Source: Salegentibacter_A chungangensis (GTDB taxonomy: Bacteria; Bacteroidota; Bacteroidia; Flavobacteriales; Flavobacteriaceae). From it: DNA of 64,000 nt. Shown one piece after another: positions 27,491 to 35,751 of the stretch (position 1 is its first letter; each line of letters starts with the position of its first letter). Location: the NCBI RefSeq assembly GCF_042678405.1, contig NZ_JBHTLI010000001.1:496001-560000 (forward strand), in the 5' to 3' direction. Below the pieces are notes generated by a model. The model was not told where the DNA came from. It did no database searches and saw only the letters and a list, made by a program, of their open reading frames with translations. Position numbers and translations under genes: made by a program.

Positions 27491-29131
27491 ATGAAACTGA
27501 AAATATTAACGTGTTTAACTTTTGTCTTTATCAGCATTGTGGCGGTTTCATGTAAGGATAGTAAATCGGAAGCTAAGGAAGAGGCCACCACCGAACAGGA
27601 AAGGCCTAATATTATATACATTATGGCAGATGACCTTACCACGCAAGCCATCACTGCCTATAATGACAGGTTTAAAGGAATTGCTGATACTCCCAATATG
27701 GACCGTCTGGCAAAGGAAGGAATGATCTTCCAGGATGTACTTGTGACCAACGCTATTTGTGGTCCTAGCCGTGCTGCCATCCTTACCGGAGATTACAGTC
27801 ATGTAAACGGATATTATAAGAATGAAAGCGGAGGTAAGTTTGATGCCTCACAGTGGACCTTCCCACAGCAATTTCAGAAGTCCGGGTATAAGACCAGTTT
27901 ATTCGGGAAATGGCATTTAGGAAGCGAACCCAAAGGCTTTGATGAATTCAAATACCACGCTTCAGCGGGTCAGCAGGGCCACTACTGGGATCCAACCTAT
28001 AACGAAAATGGAAAAGAGGTAAAGGAGAAAGGCTATGCCACCAACCTCACTACCAATTTTGCCCTGGACTGGTTACGTAAAAACAGTCAGGATGAAAAGC
28101 CCTTTCTTATGCTGCTTCAGTATAAAGCGCCGCACAGGCCCTGGGAGCCAGATAAGAAATATGAAGAACTTTGGGAAGACCAGGAATTGCCTTATCCCTC
28201 AACTTTCAATGACGATTATGCAGGCCGTGAAAAGACAGCCGGAGATACCGATATGACGATGGACTTTTTTCACCGTCGCGATATGAAAATGAAAACTCCC
28301 GATGACCTTGAAGGAAGTGCCAAGAGGCGCTGGGAATTGTACGGTGCAAAAAGAGGAGAAGTGGTGATTCCTGAAGGAATGAGCAAGGAAGAGGCCAGAA
28401 AATGGCGATACCAGACATTTATCAAAGATTACCTTGCTACCATCAAATCTGTAGATGACAATATTGGCAGGGTGCTGGATTATCTGGATGAAAATGGTCT
28501 AACGGAGAATACGATGATCGTTCTAACTTCAGATCAGGGATTCTATCTCGGGGACCACGGATTTTTTGATAAACGCTTTATCTATGAAGAATCACTCAGA
28601 ATGCCTTTTATAGTAAGGTATCCCGGAACAGTAGAGGCCGGGTCTGAAAACACCGATTTAATAGCCAATATTGATTTCGCACCAACCCTGCTGGATGTTG
28701 CCGGAATTGAAACCGATAAGAAAATGCAGGGGGAAAGCTTTGCAAAGGCACTTGAAGGGAAAGAACTTGAAAACTGGAGAGACGGGGTTTATTATCACTA
28801 TTATGAATTTCCCTACTGGCATCATGTGCAGCCGCATTATGGCATCCGTACCGACAGATATACTCTTGCACACTTCTACTATAATATAGATGAATGGGAG
28901 CTTTACGATAACAGGCAAGATCCTGAGCAATTGAACAATCTTATTGATGATCCGGAATATGCTGATGTAGTGAAAGAGCTCAAAGCGAAGTTGAAGGAAC
29001 TTATGAAAAAGTATCATGACGATAAATCCCTTGAGGAATTCAGGGAGATCACCGATAAGGACTTTGGAGATATAGTAGAGAGAAAAGGAGAAACCGTTGA
29101 AGATATTATAAACGAAAAGAGTGAAAAATGA
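27491..29131 (+). CDS. S1 family sulfatase lipoprotein (CGPSR type)
   Basis: A 546-residue sulfatase with a lipoprotein signal (IVAVSC, Cys21) and a mature start CKDSKSEAKEE rich in charge. The metal block is IIYIMADDLTTQAITAY. ICGPSRAAILTGDYS carries Cys90 for formylglycine. A second metal site lies at LTSDQGFYLGDHGFFDKR, followed by ESLRMPFIVRYPG. This last strand is shared with N-acetylglucosamine-6-sulfatase-like groups, but the true target here is unknown. It starts two bases after the GH3 stop and overlaps the next sulfatase by 4 bp (ATGA), so the genes are tightly coupled. Confidence 0.91.
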   Translation: MKLKILTCLTFVFISIVAVSCKDSKSEAKEEATTEQERPNIIYIMADDLTTQAITAYNDRFKGIADTPNMDRLAKEGMIFQDVLVTNAICGPSRAAILTGDYSHVNGYYKNESGGKFDASQWTFPQQFQKSGYKTSLFGKWHLGSEPKGFDEFKYHASAGQQGHYWDPTYNENGKEVKEKGYATNLTTNFALDWLRKNSQDEKPFLMLLQYKAPHRPWEPDKKYEELWEDQELPYPSTFNDDYAGREKTAGDTDMTMDFFHRRDMKMKTPDDLEGSAKRRWELYGAKRGEVVIPEGMSKEEARKWRYQTFIKDYLATIKSVDDNIGRVLDYLDENGLTENTMIVLTSDQGFYLGDHGFFDKRFIYEESLRMPFIVRYPGTVEAGSENTDLIANIDFAPTLLDVAGIETDKKMQGESFAKALEGKELENWRDGVYYHYYEFPYWHHVQPHYGIRTDRYTLAHFYYNIDEWELYDNRQDPEQLNNLIDDPEYADVVKELKAKLKELMKKYHDDKSLEEFREITDKDFGDIVERKGETVEDIINEKSEK

Positions 29132-30696
29132 AAAAAATAATCCTATTCATATTTATATGCCTTGTAGGTTCAAATAATGTATCAGCACAGGAGACAGGGA
29201 AAAGGAACATCCTGTTCATTGCGGTGGATGACTTGAAGCCCTTGCTGAGCAATTACGGGGAATCACAGATGAAAACCCCTAATTTCGACAGGCTGGCAGA
29301 AATGGGTGTTACCTTTACCAATGCTCATGTTCAGTATGCCGTTTGTGGTCCATCCAGGGCCAGTGTGATGACCGGGACCTATCCAGACAGAACCAAGGTG
29401 TGGGATCTTCATACCGATTTTAGAAAGTCTGCTCCCGATTTGATCTCGATGCCGGAATACCTGATCTCCCAGGGCTATGAAACTACCGGAATAGGAAAGA
29501 TCTATCATAAGGGCTCCTCATCTCCGGGACACGATGGTAAAAGCTGGAGCATTCCCCATGTAATACCCCAGGATTTTGATCCGAAATACGGAGATCCTGC
29601 CTTTAATACCTACCAGGATCCTGAAACCAAGGCTAAAATGGAAAAGTTAACCCAGGAATTCAGAGATAAGGGTAAAAAAGGTGGTGCAAGAGGTTATGTA
29701 TTCGATCGTCTAAAACCTTCTACTGAATCGGTTGACGTAAGTGATGAAGCCTACCTGGATGGGATCTATACCAAAGAGGCTATTAAAAAACTGAATATGC
29801 TGAATAAGGGGACCAAGCCATTCTTCCTGGCGGTTGGATACCAGAAACCGCACTTGCCATTTATCGCTCCAAAAAAATACTGGGAACTATATGACAGAGA
29901 AGAAATAGAACTGGCCGAATTCCAGGATCTTGCTGAAGGGACTCCCCGAATTGCATATCACAATTTCGGCGAATTAAGGTCATATTCAGATATAGATGAT
30001 GACCTGGATGTTGGTGACAGGATTGATGAAGCCAAACAAAGAGAACTAATCCACGGGTATATGGCCGCTGTTTCCTATATCGATGCCCAGCTTGGGAAAC
30101 TTCTGGATGAACTGGACCGGTTGGGAATAACTGAAGATACTGTTATAGTACTTTGGGGAGATCACGGTTTCCATCTTGGAGACCATACCGAATGGTGTAA
30201 GCATTCCAATTTTGAACAGGCCACCAGGATACCATTTATGTTCGCCGGTCCCGGGGTTGCAAAGAATATAAGATCTGATAAACCTGTAGAACTTCTGGAT
30301 GCATTCCCGAGCATTTTTGAACTCGCAGGGGTTGAGAATTCTCCCCAGGCAGAAGGTGTTTCCCTTGTGCCGCTAATGGATGGAGACGACTCTACCAGTC
30401 TTGAAAAGATATATGCGGCCAGCCAGTATGGACGTGGAGGAAAAGACAAGGATAAAATGGGCTATACCATTAGAACTGACAGGTATAGATATACCGAATG
30501 GTATAGCGAAGGTTATAGAAGCTACGATAAATATGATAAAGATCTGATTGTTGGGAAGGAGCTATACGATTATCAAAAAGATCCAAACGAAACCAGAAGT
30601 TATATAGGAAAAAAGAATTATGAAGATATCCAGGAGGAGCTGCAGGAAAAACTACAGGATCACCTGGAACAATTAAATGAGAAATATAATGAATAG
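29128..30696 (+). CDS. S1 family sulfatase, iduronate-2-sulfatase-like (CGPSR type)
   Basis: A 522-residue exported sulfatase. The signal peptide ends NVSAQ, then NILFIAVDDLKPLLSNYG, and AVCGPSRASVMTGTYPD with Cys73. GYQKPHLPFIAPKKYW and LWGDHGFHLGDHTEWCKHSN are hallmarks of the iduronate-2-sulfatase/choline-sulfatase-like branch (S1_7 by family resemblance). Members of that branch act on various uronic acids and sugars, so no substrate is claimed. It is joined to its neighbours by short overlaps on both sides. Confidence 0.91.
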   Translation: MKKIILFIFICLVGSNNVSAQETGKRNILFIAVDDLKPLLSNYGESQMKTPNFDRLAEMGVTFTNAHVQYAVCGPSRASVMTGTYPDRTKVWDLHTDFRKSAPDLISMPEYLISQGYETTGIGKIYHKGSSSPGHDGKSWSIPHVIPQDFDPKYGDPAFNTYQDPETKAKMEKLTQEFRDKGKKGGARGYVFDRLKPSTESVDVSDEAYLDGIYTKEAIKKLNMLNKGTKPFFLAVGYQKPHLPFIAPKKYWELYDREEIELAEFQDLAEGTPRIAYHNFGELRSYSDIDDDLDVGDRIDEAKQRELIHGYMAAVSYIDAQLGKLLDELDRLGITEDTVIVLWGDHGFHLGDHTEWCKHSNFEQATRIPFMFAGPGVAKNIRSDKPVELLDAFPSIFELAGVENSPQAEGVSLVPLMDGDDSTSLEKIYAASQYGRGGKDKDKMGYTIRTDRYRYTEWYSEGYRSYDKYDKDLIVGKELYDYQKDPNETRSYIGKKNYEDIQEELQEKLQDHLEQLNEKYNE

Positions 30697-32143
30697 ACTC
30701 AAATACATATTATTCTTACTGTTTATGGTTGGAAGCCTCGCTTTGGCTTCAGCCCAGGAAAGACCGAATATCTTATTCATCCTCACCGATGACCTTGGTT
30801 ACCACGACCTCAGTATTACAGGTTCGGAAATCTATCAGACCCCAAATATTGATGATATTGCCGAAGAAGGGATTTCATTCAAGAAGGCTTATGTGAACTA
30901 TCCCCGTTGTGTGCCATCACGTTATGCCTATATGACTGGCCTTTATCCTGTAAATGAAGACAAAGGAAACCTGAAGGTGAACATACCTGAAGAAAGGAAC
31001 TTTATTAAGATATTCAATGAAGCAGGATATAACACCTCCTATGTGGGCAAATGGCATTTAGGGGAGCTTCCTTCTAATAAGGGAGAAGGGAATGACCCAA
31101 AAGGCTTCGGGTTTAAGCATTCTTATGGTGCTGGCGGTGCCGGAGGAGTTGATACCAGGTTCTATCCATTTAATATCAAATCAAAAAAGAAAAATAGCAG
31201 GAAGGATCCGGTTCCTAACGTGGAAGAAGACGGGCGGGAAGGTGATTACCTTTCAGATATGCTTACCAATGCCACTATGGGATTCATAAAAGAAAATGCT
31301 GAAAAGGACCAGCCATTCCTGGCTATGCTGGCTTTTTATGCCGTGCACACGCCATTGGAAGCAAAAGTGGAAGACCGGGACAGGAATAAGAAAGAAATAG
31401 ACGCTTATGACTATGGCGATACGCCCGAATATATAAAAGAAGGCGAAGGCCGGAGAAAAATGAGGCAGGACGATCCCGATTATGCGGGAATGGTGGAGAA
31501 TGTAGACGAAAATGTCGGCAGACTTCTGGAACTGCTTGAGGAACTGGATATTGATGATAATACTATTATAGTTTTTACCTCAGACCACGGAGGGCTTTCC
31601 AATGATGGCTATAAAAGAGAAAGACACCTGGCTACCACAAATAATCCGCTTCGTGCAGGGAAAGGACATCTTTACGAAGGCGGAATTCGTGTGCCGCTTT
31701 TCATAAAGTGGGAAGACAGGACCGAAGAAAGGGTAGAAGATAAATCGGTAGTAATGGCGATGGATGTTTACCCAACACTTATCGATATGGTACTGGACAG
31801 GAAGGTTTCAGGAACAGACGGGAAAAGCTTTAAACCTGTTATTGAAGAAAAAGAGACCTGGGAAGACAGAATCGTATTCTGGCATAACAGAAAGGCCAGA
31901 CCTCACAGTACGGGGGACAGTAAATCTTCTGCCGTGAGATCTGGGGATTACAAGCTTATTCATTTTTTCGAAAAAGATAAGGTGGAACTATATAATCTCA
32001 GGGAGGATATTAGTGAAGAAAACAACCTCGCAGAGAAAGAGCCGGAGAAAACAAAAGAGCTGATGGAACTTCTTGAAGCCTGGAAAGAAAAACAGTTGGT
32101 GGAAGAGAACCTGCGCAGGAGATGGCAAAAGGAAGACAAATAA
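30689..32143 (+). CDS. S1 family sulfatase (CVPSR type)
   Basis: A 484-residue exported sulfatase with LFILTDDLGYHDLSITGSEI and PRCVPSRYAYMTG (Cys74 from the chosen start). VFTSDHGGLSNDG is the second metal block and LYEGGIRVPLFIKW the pocket strand. The start at 30689 gives an 8-bp overlap with the gene before (ATGAATAG), the same kind of junction as GH29/sulfatase; an ATG at 30677 is also in frame. It is a close paralogue of the sulfatase at 34295: both share KMRQD, YAGMVEN and DENVGRLL. Confidence 0.91.
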   Translation: MNRLKYILFLLFMVGSLALASAQERPNILFILTDDLGYHDLSITGSEIYQTPNIDDIAEEGISFKKAYVNYPRCVPSRYAYMTGLYPVNEDKGNLKVNIPEERNFIKIFNEAGYNTSYVGKWHLGELPSNKGEGNDPKGFGFKHSYGAGGAGGVDTRFYPFNIKSKKKNSRKDPVPNVEEDGREGDYLSDMLTNATMGFIKENAEKDQPFLAMLAFYAVHTPLEAKVEDRDRNKKEIDAYDYGDTPEYIKEGEGRRKMRQDDPDYAGMVENVDENVGRLLELLEELDIDDNTIIVFTSDHGGLSNDGYKRERHLATTNNPLRAGKGHLYEGGIRVPLFIKWEDRTEERVEDKSVVMAMDVYPTLIDMVLDRKVSGTDGKSFKPVIEEKETWEDRIVFWHNRKARPHSTGDSKSSAVRSGDYKLIHFFEKDKVELYNLREDISEENNLAEKEPEKTKELMELLEAWKEKQLVEENLRRRWQKEDK

Positions 32144-32150
32144 ATTAAAT

Positions 32151-33221
32151 ATGACGATAAAACGAATTAAAATAACACTGATAATCTTCCTAACCTGTTA
32201 TGTAATGCCGGCGCAGGAAGCTTCAACAACGGCTTCAGAATTACTGATTGGTGCCACCCTGAATTATGACGAACTCAATACGAAAAAGGAAGAATTGTTC
32301 CTTAAGGACTTCCAATATCTAACCCCTGCCAATGCGGCCAAACAGACAAGGATCCATCCCCAACCGGGAGTATGGAACTGGGAATACATAGACGATTTTA
32401 TCGAATTCGCGGAAGCTAACGATCTTGTGGTTAGGTTGCACGGGCCCATTAGCCCTCAGGCTTCGAAGTGGGCAAAAGAGGATCACCGAACGCCCGAAGA
32501 GCTCGAGAAGAATCTTGAGGAGTTTGTGACTGCCTTTACGATGAAATTTAACCAGGTTCCTAATGTAAAATGGATGGATGTGGTTAATGAAACCGTAGAA
32601 GCCGATGGTTCCTGGTTTGGCCCAAAACCAGGGACTGATGAATGGGAGAATCCCTGGCTGAAAATTGGAAAGGATGAGAATGGATTTCCACTTTATATTC
32701 TGAAGGCATTCGAGATCGCGACCAAGAATGCCCCGAACATCAAACTTGTATATAATCAGCATAAAGGGATGGAGCCTCAGGTTTGGGATAAGATTAAAAA
32801 GAACGTGCTGTACCTGCGTGAAAAAGGCTATAGGGTAGATGGTATTGGCTGGCAGGCACACCTAATGATGGGCGCGAGAAGAGAAGATTTTGTAGACAAT
32901 ATCGACCAATCCATGCAACGGCTTGGAGATCTTATAGATTGGGCTCACGAGAACGACCTGGGTTTCCATGTAACCGAACTGGATTACCTGGTGGAGGACA
33001 CCTCTAAGATCGAGGAAGAAAGGGAGATACAAAAAATGGTTTATGAAAGGATCGTTGAGGTATTGCTGGAGAAATCAGGAAATGGGGAGGTAACCCTTAA
33101 TCTTTGGGATGTTGCAACCAGGAATAAAAAGGGCAAGGGTCAATTTCAATCCATCTATGACTCAAATTTTAAGCCCACTCCCGCTTACTGTATTATCAAA
33201 AAAGCGCTCGCTAAAGAGTGA
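32151..33221 (+). CDS. divergent GH10 family endo-xylanase-like glycoside hydrolase
   Basis: A 356-residue exported protein (signal peptide ending VMPAQ). The GH10 barrel is recognisable from MDVVNETVE (acid/base Glu147) and HVTELDYLV (nucleophile Glu276), NAAKQTRIHPQPGVWNWEYI after strand 2, and DGIGWQAHL. Several usual GH10 blocks are altered. After strand 3 the common TLVWH motif reads RLHGPISPQASKW, and the end of the barrel has NLWDVATRNKKGKGQF in place of the WG-D motif. It lacks any carbohydrate-binding module. With seven sulfatases around it, an endo-activity on a modified xylan-like chain is likely, but the altered cleft could mean another backbone. The start is the ATG at 32151, 7 nt after the sulfatase stop. 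Confidence 0.88.
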   Translation: MTIKRIKITLIIFLTCYVMPAQEASTTASELLIGATLNYDELNTKKEELFLKDFQYLTPANAAKQTRIHPQPGVWNWEYIDDFIEFAEANDLVVRLHGPISPQASKWAKEDHRTPEELEKNLEEFVTAFTMKFNQVPNVKWMDVVNETVEADGSWFGPKPGTDEWENPWLKIGKDENGFPLYILKAFEIATKNAPNIKLVYNQHKGMEPQVWDKIKKNVLYLREKGYRVDGIGWQAHLMMGARREDFVDNIDQSMQRLGDLIDWAHENDLGFHVTELDYLVEDTSKIEEEREIQKMVYERIVEVLLEKSGNGEVTLNLWDVATRNKKGKGQFQSIYDSNFKPTPAYCIIKKALAKE

Positions 33222-33227
33222 TTTTAC

Positions 33228-33264
33228 CTCCTGTTGCACCCCCTACATGCAGCAGGAGTTTTTT
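33228..33264 (+). terminator. strong intrinsic terminator inside the PUL, after GH10
   Basis: CTCCTGTTGCA (33228-33238) pairs with TGCAGCAGGAG (33248-33258) with one G-T pair, followed directly by TTTTTT (33259-33264). It lies 7 nt after the GH10 stop and separates the susC-to-GH10 genes from the esterase and later genes. Confidence 0.8.
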
Positions 33265-33352
33265 CAATTTTCTCATTGTGAGACCAGGCAGGCTCAGGAT
33301 TGCCTTTGTGAAAAATATATTATTAGTCGTGGGGACAATCTTAAAAATATAC

Positions 33353-34258
33353 ATGAAACAGCTAATAGGGATCATTCTTCTGTCAACATTTGTGGTATCG
33401 TGCGGAATTTCAAGGGTTTTTGCACAGGATAATATTGCCAGGAAAAAAGTCTTTCTTTTTGCCGGGCAGTCCAATATGGAAGGCAGAGCAGATGGGGCCC
33501 AATTATCTGAAGAAGATAAGCAGAGACTGCATAAGATTTCCGACAGAATTCAATTTTATTACAATCATCAACCCGTAACGCCGCTTCAGTTAACCACCCC
33601 AAAGAATTACATCAAACTCAAATTTGATTTGACCCAGTGTTTTGGTCCTGAATTGTTTTTCGGAATTGAGTTGGCAGAAAACTACCCCGACCAGGAATTT
33701 ATCTTCATTAAAAGGTCAAAGGGCGGCAGCTCATTATACGGCTGCTGGAACCCTGATTGGAGTGAAGATAAGGCAAAGCTGATGGATGAACTGGATCAGC
33801 CTGAATTGTATTCAGACTTCATAACTTATGTAAATAGTGTCTTGGGAGATTATGGCCCTGACGATTATGAGGTCAAAGGGATGTTGTGGGTACAGGGAGA
33901 GACCGATAGTGCTGTCAAAAAATGGGGAGAAGCACCGGCGAATACTTACGGCAAGAACCTTCGGAAACTCATTCAAAGAACAAGGACAGAATTAGGCTGT
34001 CCACAAATGCCATTTGTAATGTTTCAGGTAGGAGGTGGGAAAGTAGTGGAAGGAATGAAGAAAACTACTGAAAATGACAGGAATGTCTATTTGATCCCTC
34101 AATCAAAAGACAGAGAGTCTGATGATTTTTATGAAAGAAATCCTCCGCCTATAGGCCATTATACGGCTAAGAGCATGAAAAAAATAGGGGTCGAGTTTTT
34201 TAAGGTTTTCGATGATATTCTAAATGAACAAAATAAAAATTGTAACCCGCATTTCTAA
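33353..34258 (+). CDS. CE6/SASA-like carbohydrate acetylesterase
   Basis: A 301-residue exported esterase. VFLFAGQSNMEGRADG carries the catalytic serine of the sialate O-acetylesterase/CE6 SGNH fold, GMLWVQGETDS is the conserved block III-like strand, and PIGHYTAKSM carries the C-terminal histidine. CE6 enzymes remove acetyl groups from xylan, matching the GH10 next door. The signal can be read as a lipobox (VVSC) or as a normal signal peptide (VFAQD). The open frame extends 45 codons upstream through the terminator, so the ATG at 33353 is chosen. Confidence 0.87.
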   Translation: MKQLIGIILLSTFVVSCGISRVFAQDNIARKKVFLFAGQSNMEGRADGAQLSEEDKQRLHKISDRIQFYYNHQPVTPLQLTTPKNYIKLKFDLTQCFGPELFFGIELAENYPDQEFIFIKRSKGGSSLYGCWNPDWSEDKAKLMDELDQPELYSDFITYVNSVLGDYGPDDYEVKGMLWVQGETDSAVKKWGEAPANTYGKNLRKLIQRTRTELGCPQMPFVMFQVGGGKVVEGMKKTTENDRNVYLIPQSKDRESDDFYERNPPPIGHYTAKSMKKIGVEFFKVFDDILNEQNKNCNPHF

Positions 34259-34294
34259 GTGTGGGATTAATAAGGATCCATTAAACAAATTATA

Positions 34295-35728
34295 ATGAAA
34301 AAGCTAAGCCTTTTTATTCTTTCAATTTCAGCTATCCTGATGTTAGGCTGTAAAGCTAATAGCGGGACTGAACCAGGTAAAAAAGCTTCCAGCTTGCCGA
34401 ATATTGTCCTGATACATATTGACGACCTTGGATATCACGACCTTAGTTATACCGGTTCAGAAATATATGAGACTCCGAATATCGATAAGCTCGCTTCACA
34501 ATCGGTGGTTTTTGAAAATGCATATGCTAATTTTCCGCGATGTGTGCCTTCCCGTTACGCAATGCTTACTTCAACCTGGCCGGTTACCGAAAACGGGGTT
34601 CCCGATGACGGCTTTGCCCTTGGCAATGTTCCTGCTGATCAAAACCTTATAAAGCAGATAGATGAAGCTGGTTACCACACGGCGTTTTTCGGAAAATGGC
34701 ATCTGGGTTCAGGCAAAAACGGACCTGAGGCTTTTGGGTTTGATTATTCCTTTGCCGCGGGCAAGGCCGGTTCGCCAATCAGCTATTTCTATCCCTTTAA
34801 CGAGCCCACTAACCCGAACAGAAAAATTAATAAAGACCCGATGCCCGATGTGGATGAGGTAGGTAAAAAGGGAGATTATCTCAATGATCTGTTAACTTCC
34901 CAGGTAATAGAACATATTAAAGGTAATTCCGGTAAACCTTTCTTTGTAGCATTGAATCATTACGCGGTGCATCAGCCCATCGAGGCCAAAGAAAAAGATG
35001 CGGAAAGAAATAGAAAGCAGATAGCGGCACACGACTTCGGCGACAGGCCAGAGTATATCGAAGAAGGAACCGGAAGAACCAAAATGAGACAGGATAATGC
35101 CGTATATGCCGGGATGGTGGAGAATATGGATGAGAATGTTGGCAGGTTACTCGATTTTCTAAAAGCTTCCGGATTGGAGGAAAACACGATCATCATATTT
35201 TCATCAGATCACGGCGGACTTTCGAACGATGGATGGAAGCAACGTAACCTGGCCACCTCCAACTATCCCCTGAGGGCCGGTAAAGGCTGGTTATATGAAG
35301 GTGGCGTAAGAGTCCCCCTATTCATTAAATGGAAACCTGAACTGAAGCCTGAAACCAATTCAGAAGATATCGTAATGCTTATGGATATCCTTCCCACCTT
35401 ACTGGATATCACCACAGGCAAAACAGTGAAAAATATAGATGGGAAAAGTCTTTTGCCTGTTTTAAGGGGAGATGAGTCCTGGGATGACCGAACTGTTTTC
35501 TGGCATTCAGACAAGGCCCGCCCGAGGAATACCGGAGAAAGTAATGCTTCGGCCATCCGTTCCGGGAAATGGAAACTTGTGGATTTTTATGAAGACGGCC
35601 GGACCGAACTTTATGATCTCGAGATCGATAAAGGAGAGCAGAACGATGTAAGTGAAGAATTTCCGGAAATAAGAAACAGGCTTTATAAAGAATTGAACAA
35701 ATGGAAATCAGATTTTTCCGGAGACTGA
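34295..35728 (+). CDS. S1 family sulfatase lipoprotein (CVPSR type)
   Basis: A 477-residue sulfatase with lipobox LMLGC (Cys19), then IVLIHIDDLGYHDLSYTGSE and FPRCVPSRYAMLTS (Cys83, to formylglycine). FSSDHGGLSNDGW and LYEGGVRVPLFIKW follow. It is a clear paralogue of the sulfatase at 30689, including the long insert ending KMRQD. The residues after the lipid cysteine (KANSGTEP) are not acidic, so it may stay on the periplasmic side. It follows the esterase by 36 nt. Confidence 0.91.
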   Translation: MKKLSLFILSISAILMLGCKANSGTEPGKKASSLPNIVLIHIDDLGYHDLSYTGSEIYETPNIDKLASQSVVFENAYANFPRCVPSRYAMLTSTWPVTENGVPDDGFALGNVPADQNLIKQIDEAGYHTAFFGKWHLGSGKNGPEAFGFDYSFAAGKAGSPISYFYPFNEPTNPNRKINKDPMPDVDEVGKKGDYLNDLLTSQVIEHIKGNSGKPFFVALNHYAVHQPIEAKEKDAERNRKQIAAHDFGDRPEYIEEGTGRTKMRQDNAVYAGMVENMDENVGRLLDFLKASGLEENTIIIFSSDHGGLSNDGWKQRNLATSNYPLRAGKGWLYEGGVRVPLFIKWKPELKPETNSEDIVMLMDILPTLLDITTGKTVKNIDGKSLLPVLRGDESWDDRTVFWHSDKARPRNTGESNASAIRSGKWKLVDFYEDGRTELYDLEIDKGEQNDVSEEFPEIRNRLYKELNKWKSDFSGD

Positions 35729-35751
35729 AAACCTCCTTCAAAAAATAAAAT

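Noticed and set aside
33222..33352. Longer N-terminus for the CE6-like esterase from 33218
   Set aside because: It would translate through the terminator hairpin and place the signal peptide 45 residues inside the protein.
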